A stretch of DNA of 64,000 nucleotides, taken from assembly GCF_004028635.1 (NCBI RefSeq), contig NZ_ML138678.1, positions 1,372,810 through 1,436,809 of the forward strand, read 5' to 3'. Made by a program: the position numbers and the translations under genes. The notes below the pieces were generated by a model that saw nothing but the letters and a program-made list of their open reading frames with translations, made no database searches and had not been told where the DNA came from. The DNA comes from Streptomyces cyaneus (GTDB lineage Bacteria > Actinomycetota > Actinomycetes > Streptomycetales > Streptomycetaceae). This document shows positions 26,142 to 35,032 of the stretch, piece by piece (within the stretch, counting starts at the first letter, position 1; the number at the start of each line of letters is the position of its first letter).

Positions 26142-27053
26142 GTAAGGCTTGTCGAGGCTGACACCCTGGTTCGGGATGGGCGTTGGTATCTCCCTCTCCT
26201 TCCCTCGGATCGGAGCTTCGGCGAAGAGTTCCGCGAAGCGACGGACCAGCACATCCACCGATTCAGAAGGGGCCCGGCCGTCGTCCGGCCCGAAGGGCAA
26301 GTTGTCCATGGGGACAGGGCCGGCGTTCTCGGCCTCGTCGATCCAATATCGGCGCGCTTCGGTATCCGGACCGACGTCGGGTGCGAGCACGTCGTATACG
26401 AGCGTGCTTGCCGCGGCATTGATCGCCGTGCCCAGACCGTTCACCTGTCGGCCTGTGCTCACCACGCCCTTCTCCAGCAGCCGCACAACGGCTCGTGCCG
26501 TTGGCCGGTGGTCGATGACCTCAAGACGCAGCATCGTGTTCAAGACATCCTGATTGCCACACGCGACTCGGGTCGGCTCGTAGTCGTCCCCATCCCTGAA
26601 TATCTCGGCGGCCCACCACAAACGGGCAAATGTCTGCTTGTAGTGCACGCCGACGAAGCGATCTGCTGTCGCGCGTTCGCCTTCCTTGGTGTTCCCCCTG
26701 TGCCGCCACAGGACGTAGTCCGGCGCCACCACCAGGGCAAGAAAGTTCCAAAGCCCGGTGTCCGCCGCCTCGCGCCTCGTCATTCTGAGCGTCGCGTGCA
26801 GTCTCGGGGCGAGCCAAGCATCAGCCGTGGCGCGATCACCGCCGTGCCGCCGCATTGCGGCATCAATCAATTGCCGTACAGGTAGGACGTCCCAGCGCGA
26901 TGCCGCCGGTTCGATCGGCCTACTCGCTCGCAGGAGAGCCACTCTGGGCGGGCGCTCGCTTCCTGAGAGAACGCTGTGCGTGAGGTACTTGGATGCAACG
27001 ATGTCCGGCAGCAGGGCGATCTGCTCCGGGAGGTCCATGGTTGAACGGCTCAT
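26130..27053 (-). CDS. DUF6339-like protein
   Basis: 307 aa, soluble, mixed helical, Trp/Arg-rich. Segments such as LWNFLALVVAPDYVLWRH and RLWWAAEIFRDG resemble what I remember as DUF6339, an uncharacterised bacterial family. No catalytic motif is evident. It is the last gene of a minus-strand operon: 2 bp separate it from the upstream gene, and it overlaps the methyltransferase tail to tail by 12 bp. Its constant company with the HTH-GHKL ATPase gene here suggests a shared complex, probably in phage defence. Confidence 0.7.
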   Translation of the reverse strand: MSRSTMDLPEQIALLPDIVASKYLTHSVLSGSERPPRVALLRASRPIEPAASRWDVLPVRQLIDAAMRRHGGDRATADAWLAPRLHATLRMTRREAADTGLWNFLALVVAPDYVLWRHRGNTKEGERATADRFVGVHYKQTFARLWWAAEIFRDGDDYEPTRVACGNQDVLNTMLRLEVIDHRPTARAVVRLLEKGVVSTGRQVNGLGTAINAAASTLVYDVLAPDVGPDTEARRYWIDEAENAGPVPMDNLPFGPDDGRAPSESVDVLVRRFAELFAEAPIRGKEREIPTPIPNQGVSLDKPYSPF

Positions 27054-27055
27054 CG

Positions 27056-28021
27056 TCAGTCGCCCTCCGCAGCATGGCTCATCGCACGCAGTCCGTTGCC
27101 GATGTTTCTGGCGGCCTTGGCCCGCCGGGCAGCCGCGTACTGTATGCGCGGCTGGAGCTCCTGCCAGCCGCCTTCTGCTCGACGAAGGTGTATCTCCAAC
27201 AGAGCATCGCTCGCTGACAGTTCCGGCAGGACATCAGGCAGCATGGACCGCAGCACTCCGTCTTTCCAACCAGTGGGCCACTGCGGTGTCCCCTCGTCGT
27301 CCCACTCCAGGTCGCCTGCGGCTGCATGAAACATGGCCGTCCATGCCTCAGTTGCGATCTGGGCTGCAAGCATGCCTCGTACGGCCTTCTCCGCAGGAGT
27401 GCCGCTTCCACTCAGGAACTCGGCGAGCCCTTCGAATCCCTTGTTGAGATGCACGGTTGGCATGTCGCCGCTGGTCTCCACCACCCATGGGGCATCCTGG
27501 AACTGCTGGAGCCATTCGAGAGGTCCGGATCGGAAATCCACCTCGTTGATGTTCAGTTCCTGTTTGCGCGCGGGCACTCGCTCGTTGAGTTCGACGGACC
27601 ACGTTTCTTCCGCCGTGCCGATGGCCCTTCCGGCTTCACCGTCGACAGTGGCGACGACAACAACCGTGAGCGCTGCACGCATGTGGTGCGCGTCCCTGGC
27701 GAACACGACGCTGCCGCTCCAACTGCCTGCTCCGGCCGGAGCAAGTCGGGCGACTGTCCTTGCGTTGGTCGCGGACTCAGTCAGTACGGCAAGGCAGACG
27801 ACATCACTCCAGGGGCCACCGGCAAGCTCCCTCTCGGGCAGGGTGGCCTTGACGTCCAAGCGGGCTTCGTCCCACTGAGAACGCTCCGCCTCATGCAGGG
27901 CCACGGCTCGCTGGTCCCGGGAAATCATGGTCAAGGGAAGAGCGCGGCCGTCGAGTTTCACGGACGTGACCTCGAAGCCAATCTCTCCCGCCAAAGTCCG
28001 GTAGGGGAACACGATGTTCAC
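27056..28021 (-). CDS. Unrecognised middle protein of the HTH-GHKL operon
   Basis: 321 aa from a GTG that overlaps the upstream stop (GTGA). The first 145 residues look beta-rich (alternating hydrophobic strands such as GFEVTSVKLDGRALPLT). The rest is helical, with a basic C-terminus (RRAKAARNIGNG). There is no membrane segment, signal or catalytic motif. Coupling on both sides means it is made with the ATPase and the DUF6339-like protein. It could be an adaptor or sensor; I do not recognise a family. Confidence 0.75.
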   Translation of the reverse strand: MNIVFPYRTLAGEIGFEVTSVKLDGRALPLTMISRDQRAVALHEAERSQWDEARLDVKATLPERELAGGPWSDVVCLAVLTESATNARTVARLAPAGAGSWSGSVVFARDAHHMRAALTVVVVATVDGEAGRAIGTAEETWSVELNERVPARKQELNINEVDFRSGPLEWLQQFQDAPWVVETSGDMPTVHLNKGFEGLAEFLSGSGTPAEKAVRGMLAAQIATEAWTAMFHAAAGDLEWDDEGTPQWPTGWKDGVLRSMLPDVLPELSASDALLEIHLRRAEGGWQELQPRIQYAAARRAKAARNIGNGLRAMSHAAEGD

Positions 28022-30114
28022 GTCGTGGCTCCCTTCGCCTTCTGCAGGTCGACGATCAACCGAGCCATCTGACCAGTCACGGGATGGCTGGCCACGTCCG
28101 TCACTCCCCCGAACGAGGCACTTCCGGCTCCAGGCTCGAAGTGCAGTGTCCCGTCTTCAACTCGGCAGTTCTCGCCGGCGATGAGCCTCTCCCAAGCGAC
28201 GACGGGTTTGGCACCCGAGCGCACATCGAACTTGGCCACTGGAGTCAGTGCCCAAGGATCCGCGCGCCGCGGCAGTTTGACCTCGACCTTCACACTCCAA
28301 GCGCCTCGTGCGTCGACCTCGCCCTCGACGTGACGGACGACAGGATGCCTGTCCGGACGACGGGCGCCCATCGTGTGCGCGTCGATGCGCAGCAATTCCC
28401 TGAGCACAGCAGGCCCGCCCGTGTTCTTCACCTCGCGACGACCGACGAGTGAGCGGACCGTCGCCAGCATTTCCTTGCGGAAGTCCTCGATCCGCTGACG
28501 CGCGCCGCGGGCGTACGTGGTGAGGAGGTCTTCGGTCTTGGCCCAATCGTTGTGCTCCGGTGGTTCCGCAGCACGCAAGAATCGCTCGGCCAGTTCCGCG
28601 TCGTGGCTGTCCGATCCAGTTGCTCCGCCCGCCAGGAGAACCGCTTGGAAGGCATCAGTGCTGAGTGGAAGATCCGTCACGCGCCGTGTCATGACAGTCA
28701 TGCGGTTACCACGCATGCACACCAGACGATTCGGCTCCCGGTCGTTCTCATCGGCTGCCGTGACGAGCAGAACGGCTCGGTGTTCCGTACTGGTGGTGCC
28801 GCGGCCTCCGCCCTTCTCCGGTGGCACAAGGAGCGGCACGTGCGCTATCGCGACCTGAGTGGTGTCTGTGCGCTGCTCGACTGTCTCACCATCGAGAAAG
28901 GCTCTGAGTGCACGCGTACGCGCGGGTTGGTGATCAGCGGGGTCGACCCGCTGTTCGGGGATCACGACCTGCCCATTGCGCAGCGTGGTGACGGATGCTT
29001 CCAGAACAGGCCGGCTTTCTCGTCCGGAGGTCATCGCGGCCCAGAAGTTGTCGGCAAGCGCTTTGACGAGCTTCTCGTGCATCTCCTGGAGGCTCTGCGC
29101 GTCACCCGCGGCATCATGCGCACCGACGATCAAAAAAGACGTGCCGGGATCAGGGCTCTCGCGTTCCAGGTGAAGGCATCTGGCCGTCTCCTCGGTGGCC
29201 CACCACGATCGCGCCGTGCCTTCGCGCCCCGGCTCCGTCTCTGTCTCGCCGAAGCCGGCCAAGCCCGCGTATGCCCGTCCGTTGCTCTCGTGCCAGGGCA
29301 ATTCAAGGCGCCCATAGAGTCGACGCTCCGTGCGTCCCTGATGAGGACGGGACAATGTGCTGTTGACCAGAACCAGGCCCAGCCGGCTCGTCGCCCAGAG
29401 CGTGATCTTGCCCAGCCCGTACGAACCACCCGCTGTTCCGGTGCCCTTGTGGCTGTTGAGTTGATCCCTAAGGACCGCAGCAAACTTGCTGTTGTCCCCG
29501 TAGTCGGCGCCAATCAGCCCTGTGCAGTTGTAATCGTCGACGCGAAGCAGCAGCAGAGAGTCGGACTCGCGCATCTCGCGCAACCCCTCGGCAATAACTC
29601 GCCCTACCTTGTGCATGTGGGTGGCAGCCGCCTCGAAGTGCGGCTCGATCTCTTCCCACTGAAGTGCGTTCAGAAAGGCCCTGCAGTGCTCGCCCGACAG
29701 TTCGTTGAGCGTGTACCGGACGCGCACGGGCTGATTCGGATCATCCTGTTCGTCGAGGCTGTTCTGCGTCGCCTCGCGGGCAAGCACGGCGACGTCTGCG
29801 TCGAAGGCGAACGCGGCAGCATTCCCGAACTCCCTGCCACCGTCCGCATGGGCCGGTCGGTGATGCCACTTCAGGGACGGCGCAGTGACAACTTCCGCGG
29901 CACGAAGGTGCACAATCTCCTCATCAATACCAAGAGCCGCTGCCACCGCTCGCTTCCTGTCCTCACGGGGCTCGGCGCGGCCCGTGACCCAGGCAGATAC
30001 CGCTGCTGGAGTCACTTCAAGGGCGTCAGCCAGGGCGGTCTGCGTCATCTGTCGTATTCGCAGCTGCCGCTCCAGCCAGACGCCGAAGTCCTCCCTGCGG
30101 TCGGCTACTTCCAC
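28018..30114 (-). CDS. HTH-GHKL ATPase fusion protein
   Basis: 698 aa. Residues 5-60 are a Cro/CI-type helix-turn-helix (QTALADALEVTPAAVSAW). A GHKL ATPase follows: N-box REATQNSLDEQ (Glu114, Asn118), a DxGxG-like segment VDDYNCTGL (192-200) and a lid GGSYGLGK (229-236). About 400 C-terminal residues are not recognised. The GTG at 30114 is chosen because AAGGAG lies just upstream; a TTG at 30135 is the longer alternative. The fusion of a DNA-binding repressor-type domain to a MORC/MutL-like ATPase suggests a DNA-bound sensor or self-regulated effector. A 14-bp palindrome covers the upstream bases. Confidence 0.82.
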   Translation of the reverse strand: MEVADRREDFGVWLERQLRIRQMTQTALADALEVTPAAVSAWVTGRAEPREDRKRAVAAALGIDEEIVHLRAAEVVTAPSLKWHHRPAHADGGREFGNAAAFAFDADVAVLAREATQNSLDEQDDPNQPVRVRYTLNELSGEHCRAFLNALQWEEIEPHFEAAATHMHKVGRVIAEGLREMRESDSLLLLRVDDYNCTGLIGADYGDNSKFAAVLRDQLNSHKGTGTAGGSYGLGKITLWATSRLGLVLVNSTLSRPHQGRTERRLYGRLELPWHESNGRAYAGLAGFGETETEPGREGTARSWWATEETARCLHLERESPDPGTSFLIVGAHDAAGDAQSLQEMHEKLVKALADNFWAAMTSGRESRPVLEASVTTLRNGQVVIPEQRVDPADHQPARTRALRAFLDGETVEQRTDTTQVAIAHVPLLVPPEKGGGRGTTSTEHRAVLLVTAADENDREPNRLVCMRGNRMTVMTRRVTDLPLSTDAFQAVLLAGGATGSDSHDAELAERFLRAAEPPEHNDWAKTEDLLTTYARGARQRIEDFRKEMLATVRSLVGRREVKNTGGPAVLRELLRIDAHTMGARRPDRHPVVRHVEGEVDARGAWSVKVEVKLPRRADPWALTPVAKFDVRSGAKPVVAWERLIAGENCRVEDGTLHFEPGAGSASFGGVTDVASHPVTGQMARLIVDLQKAKGATT

Positions 30115-30122
30115 CGCATCTC

Positions 30123-30136
30123 CTTGATCAATCAAG
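30123..30136. promoter_or_regulatory. Short palindrome before the HTH-GHKL gene
   Basis: CTTGAT-CA-ATCAAG lies just upstream of, and touching, the ribosome-binding site of the HTH-GHKL gene. It is a candidate autoregulatory site for that protein's own HTH. At 14 bp it could also be chance. Confidence 0.35.
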
Positions 30137-30395
30137 CTGGGGGATCGATCGTACCTAACGGAATTTGAAGATGCGCTCGATCAACAAAAATGGTTGCTGG
30201 GTAACTTCAACCCCGGTATCAACGTCAGGCGGCACACGTACAAACGAGTGCGGACGCCCTTCTACCCCGCCGTGCGGGCACAGTCGCCTTCGACCTCACC
30301 GTACGAAGTTCACGCCTCGCCAGAAATGCCCCGCCCGGTGGTCCCAGGTCTGTCTCCAGAGCTCAAGCGAACGGCTCAGAAGAGTGGCACATCCA

Positions 30396-30953
30396 TCACG
30401 CCCAGGCTCGCCCGCTTCCGCGACGAAGGATCAATGCGTCGTACAACGGAGCGTCGGGGAACGGCACTACCTCGCCAAACCATTCGTAGTCCCAAGACTC
30501 GTACAGCGAACGGACCTTGGGATGGCCCCGTTCGACCAGGAGCGTGACGCGTTCCTCCGGCCGATCGCGCAGCAACTCGTCGTGGATCTGCCGGGCCGCG
30601 CCCATACCACGTACCTTCTCGACGACCATGAGCTCCGAAAGTGCGAAGGTACGTACGCCTGTCTCCGTCGTGGCCTCATCGCGCATTGGAGTTCGGAGAC
30701 CGTTCCACCATCGTGTCGTCGGCTGAAGCGTGCAGCCGTACGCGTAGCCGACCGGAAGGTCGTCGACGTAGCCCACGACTGCGGCGAACCCTGGCACCTC
30801 GGTGTTCCAGCCGAGCCGTTCGTCAAACCGCTCGACACTGTGGAAATCTTCGTTCAACCGGTCCGCGTATATCTCTGCGTACACGTCGAGGAGTTGCTGT
30901 CGGATGTCGCCAAGGCCGACTGCATCCCTGCGTTCCAGCCGCAACCGTTTCAC
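30396..30953 (-). CDS. GNAT family N-acetyltransferase
   Basis: 185 aa from a GTG overlapping the upstream stop (GTGA). The GNAT fold is shown by LSELMVVEKVRGMGAA, the acetyl-CoA-binding loop (RxxGxG/A), followed by a helix and the SLYESWDYEWFGE strand. The acceptor is unknown (amine, peptide or antibiotic). It is translationally coupled to the XRE/TPR regulator, a pairing I have the impression is common in Streptomyces accessory DNA. Confidence 0.88.
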   Translation of the reverse strand: MKRLRLERRDAVGLGDIRQQLLDVYAEIYADRLNEDFHSVERFDERLGWNTEVPGFAAVVGYVDDLPVGYAYGCTLQPTTRWWNGLRTPMRDEATTETGVRTFALSELMVVEKVRGMGAARQIHDELLRDRPEERVTLLVERGHPKVRSLYESWDYEWFGEVVPFPDAPLYDALILRRGSGRAWA

Positions 30954-32227
30954 CTTTGCGCTCCCGTCTGTCGAGACTGCTCCAGGAAATCCGCGGCTGC
31001 CGGAACATGGGCGTATCGCTGAAGGTGCTGTCGCAGGTCGCCGAGCTTGTCCCGGATGCGCTCACTCTTGACTCGTCCCGCGATGGCGACGGCTTGGCGG
31101 GCTTGAGCAGCGGCGTACTCGATGTCCTCGCCGTCGATTAGTGCTTGAGCATGTTGGATCGTGTAGTAGACCCGGTTGCGCTCGAAGCGCGGTTCGAGCA
31201 TCTGGAGTGCAGAGGCTGTGAGTTGCTCGGCTCGTCGGTGTTGCCCAAGCGAATGGTGCGCTGCGCCGGCCAACCCCGTCAGTTCTGCCGGAGTGAGGAA
31301 CGACAGCCAGGCGGCGGGCCGGCCATGCGTTCGCTCGTAGGCCTTCTCGGCACGCACGAGGGAATTCTGGGCACGCGTGCGGTCTCCCGTCCGGGCGTGA
31401 CCAACAGCCTGACGGCAGTGGAGCAGTGCCATCAGCCATGGGTCGCTCTTCGCTTGGCGTGTTTCGACGGCCGCACGGCCAATACTCAGGGCCTCTCTGT
31501 CCCGGTTGAGGAGGCGGGCCTGCATCGCAAGGTTGGACCAGACCCGAGCCTGCAGAATCCCGTCCCTGGAGAGCACGCCGGCCTGAAGGGCCTCGTTGTA
31601 CAGCCCTGTCGCGTCTTGCTGTCGTCCCGCGTCGTACGCAAACCATCCCGCGGAGGCGGCCAAATCTCCCATTGCGGAATAGAGGAGACGCTCAACGCGG
31701 TCCCCGTAGGTGCAGTGGTTGAGGGCACTCTGCACGCGGCGCAGCGCTTCGGTGGCCGCGTGATGTAGGGCGCCGCCGCCCAAGGCGTGGTCGTACTTGT
31801 ACAGCGTGGGAACAATGGCCCGAATGCGCTCGACATCGCTGATGCCGAGACGGCCGATCGAAGGGATCTGGTCCAGGCCGAGGGTCGCGATGACACCGAC
31901 CGCTATGAACTCTCTCCGTGGCATGCCGTGTTGCTCTCTCATGGGCGCCGGCCTACGAGGGGGAGCGGGAACGCGTGATGACCGGCGCGGGGTAAATCCC
32001 ATGTCTTCCGGGCTCCGGCCGAAGATGTGTTGGAGGGGCAGCAGGTACCGCTGCCAGGGCCACCGCACATCACCCGCGATCCATCGGCGCACGTGCCGAT
32101 CCGTGCAGTTGGCAGGCCTGCCCAACAGGCACTCGGCCGCCCTGTTCACCTCATCCGCGAGCTGTTCATGGGTGTAGCCGAACTCGGTTAACAGGGCTTC
32201 GAGCCTGGTGTTCCTGGTGCTGCCCAC
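30950..32227 (-). CDS. XRE-family regulator with TPR-like C-terminus
   Basis: 425 aa from a GTG. The N-terminus has a helix-turn-helix of the Streptomyces XRE type, which reads HEQLADEVNRAA, then CTDRHVRRWIAGD. Then come a Pro/Arg linker, a short hydrophobic stretch (REFIAVGVIATLGL) and TPR-like helices (GRQQDATGLYNEALQAG; HRRAEQLTASALQML) that often bind signal peptides or partners. It probably regulates its own operon, with the GNAT gene downstream, and perhaps the divergent gene at 32404. Confidence 0.85.
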   Translation of the reverse strand: MGSTRNTRLEALLTEFGYTHEQLADEVNRAAECLLGRPANCTDRHVRRWIAGDVRWPWQRYLLPLQHIFGRSPEDMGFTPRRSSRVPAPPRRPAPMREQHGMPRREFIAVGVIATLGLDQIPSIGRLGISDVERIRAIVPTLYKYDHALGGGALHHAATEALRRVQSALNHCTYGDRVERLLYSAMGDLAASAGWFAYDAGRQQDATGLYNEALQAGVLSRDGILQARVWSNLAMQARLLNRDREALSIGRAAVETRQAKSDPWLMALLHCRQAVGHARTGDRTRAQNSLVRAEKAYERTHGRPAAWLSFLTPAELTGLAGAAHHSLGQHRRAEQLTASALQMLEPRFERNRVYYTIQHAQALIDGEDIEYAAAQARQAVAIAGRVKSERIRDKLGDLRQHLQRYAHVPAAADFLEQSRQTGAQR

Positions 32228-32403
32228 TTCCGCCCCCCCCTCGCGCGCGTGGTTCCTCGACGGTAGTCCTACCGGTGTCCCTCGCTGGGTAAAACTGTCC
32301 GGCCGGCGGCGAGTAACTCTCCGAAATCTGTCCTGATGGCCGGCAGGTCGCGTCCGGTTTCCTCATAAGCCTGGAAACAGCGCACTCGACCGAGGGAGCT
32401 ACG

Positions 32404-32853
32404 GTGCCGGCACCGACCGACATGGACAGACTGATTTCTGAGTGGCTGGCTCGGGCACATCCGGTACCGCAACAAGCTCGTGCAGAGTGGTCGGCCCAGG
32501 GCGTTGCGTTACTCCCGCTCGGCGAGCTGTTCGCTGCGGTGCGCCTGCATGGTGACCTCGTGTACGCCGCTCTCGGCTGCGAGGCTCCTGAGCCGGTGGC
32601 TCACCGCAGGGCTGGTCCAACGTATTACGCCCTCATCCAGTGGCATGCCGGCCTGATCTGGGATCACGGAGATGCCGCGCCGTGTCTTGGCCGAGACACG
32701 TATCTGGGAGTGCCGCGTATCGATCGTCGGGAACCGCCAGGCACCTACTGGATGGTGCCACCGCGCTACGAGGGCGATCTGTGCAGGCCCCAGGCAGTGC
32801 GGAAGCTGATCGACGCCGGATGCCGACAGTTCGCCTTGGGCGCGTCGGCTTGA
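32404..32853 (+). CDS. Hypothetical protein, divergent from XRE regulator
   Basis: 149 aa from a GTG, soluble, no signal. Notable pieces are WHAGLIWDHGD, CLGRDTYLGVPRID and YWMVPPRYEGDLC. I think similar small proteins occur beside XRE/TPR regulators in Streptomyces, but I do not recognise a family. The 176-bp region between it and the regulator contains the divergent promoters. Function is unknown. Confidence 0.65.
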   Translation: MPAPTDMDRLISEWLARAHPVPQQARAEWSAQGVALLPLGELFAAVRLHGDLVYAALGCEAPEPVAHRRAGPTYYALIQWHAGLIWDHGDAAPCLGRDTYLGVPRIDRREPPGTYWMVPPRYEGDLCRPQAVRKLIDAGCRQFALGASA

Positions 32854-33070
32854 TCTCGCTGGCACCGGCTCCCGCTGGCCACGAGCCGTCGCTCGTCGCG
32901 CAGCGGGCTGCAAAAACCCTCTCCCGAAGCACACGACAGGCATTCGGCACTCCGGGAGAGGGCTACCCGAAGGTCCTCCAGCTGTGAGGTGAATCCGTGC
33001 TCAGCACAACCGACAGGCTGCCGGTGGCAGTCTCGCCCAGCGGCAACACAAGCGAGAAGGAGGGCGTGTG

Positions 33071-33508
33071 ATGACAACTGCCGTCGCCGCCAACCCCCGC
33101 ACTGGCCGCTCCTTAGTCTCCAACGCCGAGTTCGACACGCTCGCCGCCTTCTGCGCCGACGAATACGGCCTGGAACGCAGCGTCGCCGAGCGCGTCATCG
33201 ACCAAGCCCTCGCCCTGGTCTACGTCATGGGCGCCACCGGCGAGGGCGCCACCATGGCGCCGTCTCAGCTGGTCGACCCCGGCTGGCACACGCTCATCCT
33301 GCACACCGGTTGGTACGCCGACTGGTGCCAGCGGCACTTCGGTTACTTCCTGCACCACCAGCCCAACTCCAAGGTCCGCACCCGCGGCCTGATGACGGAC
33401 GTCGTCGCCAAGATCCGGGCCGCCGGCTTCGAGGTCGACGAGCGGCTGTGGGGCACGGCAGCCGACTGCAACCCTCCCGCCTGCTGCGGCGACGGTCCCT
33501 GCTGCTGA
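33071..33508 (+). CDS. Small protein with Cys-rich C-terminus
   Basis: 145 aa. AAGGAGG lies 7 bp before the ATG. The core has VDPGWHTLILHT and YFLHHQP, reminiscent of the WHxH/HxP pattern of glycine-rich-domain (DUF1399-like) proteins. The tail CNPPACCGDGPCC packs five Cys into 13 residues, suggesting metal binding. It is followed after 74 bp by another small gene in the same direction. Function is unknown. Confidence 0.65.
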   Translation: MTTAVAANPRTGRSLVSNAEFDTLAAFCADEYGLERSVAERVIDQALALVYVMGATGEGATMAPSQLVDPGWHTLILHTGWYADWCQRHFGYFLHHQPNSKVRTRGLMTDVVAKIRAAGFEVDERLWGTAADCNPPACCGDGPCC

Positions 33509-33582
33509 TCCGGTCTCCCCAATACCGGTTCCTACAGGGCGGGTCGGCCTTCGCCCGGCGGATCCGCCCTGCCACTCCCCCA

Positions 33583-33978
33583 ATGCGCCAGAACGGACCC
33601 GTCCCCGTGCCCCCAACCGAGCTGACCGCGACCAGCCGCGTGACCGTCTTTCCCCTCGAAGCTCTCACCGTCGCCTACACCACGCAGTCCACCGACCAGC
33701 GCGACCTGGGTGACATCGGCCTCGTCACCGTCGTCGACGAACACAGCGACGGGGACGAGCTGTGGCGGCTGGCCCGCGAGCTCGGTGGCCGTACCGCCGA
33801 CCAGGACCGGGCCCGCTGGATCCTCACTCAGGCGAGCCGCGCCCGGATGATCAACGCGTACGCGAACCTGCCCGACGCGACCTGGAAGGCGTACGTCCGT
33901 CGACGCTTCGAACTCGATGCGCTGTTCGCGAACCACGATGTCCTCGTGACCGGCCGGATTGCGCTGCTGGCGCCCTGA
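33583..33978 (+). CDS. Small hypothetical protein
   Basis: 131 aa from the ATG at 33583 (123 from the GTG at 33607). Soluble; the first half is beta-like (TSRVTVFPLEALTVAY) and the second half helical and basic (DATWKAYVRRRFELDAL). No family is recognised. It probably forms an operon with the Cys-rich gene upstream. Confidence 0.6.
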   Translation: MRQNGPVPVPPTELTATSRVTVFPLEALTVAYTTQSTDQRDLGDIGLVTVVDEHSDGDELWRLARELGGRTADQDRARWILTQASRARMINAYANLPDATWKAYVRRRFELDALFANHDVLVTGRIALLAP

Positions 33979-34050
33979 GCAAATGCCTTGCTGGCCTTGG
34001 CGTTTGGCTGCGCCCAGAACTACCAAGGTCGTTCACAGGCGACGCCGGAG

Positions 34051-34437
34051 TCATGCCGGGATGAAGCTCGGCCACCAAGGCGGGACGTTGCCCGGGCACG
34101 ACGGGGCGGGGTAGGAGTCCGGCATGCCGAGCCATGTGACAAGGAACCAGGTGAACCACAGGGTGAAGATGAGTCCTGCAGTCAGGGCTGTCCTGCGATG
34201 ACGTCTTCCGAGGGTGCCGTCCAGGATCATCCACGGGACCGCAGCGGCGATCCATATGAGAGGCGCGAAGAACAGCAACGTCATGCCGTTGGCCGCTGCG
34301 CTGCTGCCGATGTCACAAGCAGCCCATGCCCTCCCAATCGCCGCAATGGACACCACCGCGGTCAGCCCACCGAAGAGGACACCAAAGCCAGTTCCTCTAA
34401 ACCGGCGGTTCGGTGGACTCGACGGCTCTGCTCCCAT
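34051..34437 (-). CDS. Small membrane protein
   Basis: 128 aa. Three hydrophobic segments (about 15-35, 42-62, 72-95), a basic loop (GRRHRRTAL) between the last two, and a Pro/Trp-rich tail. The ATG at 34437 has GGGGGAG 6 bp upstream, better placed than the ATG at 34443. No family is recognised. It sits between the small orphan genes and the transposase remnant. Confidence 0.6.
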   Translation of the reverse strand: MGAEPSSPPNRRFRGTGFGVLFGGLTAVVSIAAIGRAWAACDIGSSAAANGMTLLFFAPLIWIAAAVPWMILDGTLGRRHRRTALTAGLIFTLWFTWFLVTWLGMPDSYPAPSCPGNVPPWWPSFIPA

Positions 34438-34522
34438 GATCATCTCCCCCGCCTCGCCGTAGACGCGGAGAGTACCAACGCTCTGAGGCAGCGCACTGGG
34501 CCCTTGCCTGCCCTGACGCCGG

Positions 34523-34705
34523 TCAGCCGTTCTTGGTCTTCCGAAGCCGTCGCCAGCAGATGAGGCTGCAGGCCAAGGTGACGAAGGCATCGTGGAGATC
34601 GGTGCGGCGTTCCCGGCGGACGGCGAGGCGTTTGAGGTGGTGGAGCAGGGCGAAAGTCTGCTCGACAACGTAGCGGAGCTTGCCAATGCCCTCACGGTGC
34701 ATGGG
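34523..34705 (-). pseudogene. IS5-type transposase C-terminal fragment
   Basis: Reading leftwards, the frame gives KLRYVVEQTFALLHHLKRL, then RRERRTDLHDAF and LICWRRLRKTKNG followed by TGA at 34523-34525. This is the C-terminal end of the DDE transposase of IS5-like elements, including the final catalytic Glu region (VVEQTF). The rest of the transposase is missing, and no inverted terminal repeats were found. It marks past insertion and deletion at the right edge of the accessory region. Confidence 0.82.
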
Positions 34706-34902
34706 GTGGCACAGGGTACACCGAGCTGCTGTTCGTCCTCGACGTGGGCAGGCAGGGCGGGTTCATCGACGCCGCGTGGGTCGACTATCACGTGGGCGGG
34801 AAGCCGTACACGCTACGGCTGGACTGGAAGATGGTCGCCTGCGGGTCGAAGGTCCCACACACGGTCGACGGGACCGTCGTGTGTGATGGGGAGCAGACCT
34901 GA
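34702..34902 (+). pseudogene. C-terminal remnant of a disrupted gene
   Basis: The plus frame reads GYTELLFVLDVGRQGG, then IDAAWVDYHVGGKPY, LDWKMVACGSK and CDGEQT with a TGA at 34900-34902. It looks like a genuine beta-rich protein tail with a Cys pair, but there is no start or upstream half; the 5' part abuts the transposase fragment. It was probably truncated by the IS insertion and a later deletion. Confidence 0.55.
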
Positions 34903-35032
34903 CCGCGGGCGACCAAGGCCAACCAAAGTCGCAGCCCCGTAGACCATCGGCCGACGACAGCGTGTCCGCCTGCCCTCCAGACTCGGCGATGTGGAGTCGG
35001 AGACCGGACGCGTAGGGCTGGGTACGGGGGAC

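Noticed and set aside
34523..34902. Complete IS5-type insertion sequence
   Set aside because: Only the transposase C-terminus is present; no inverted terminal repeats or target-site duplication were found around it.
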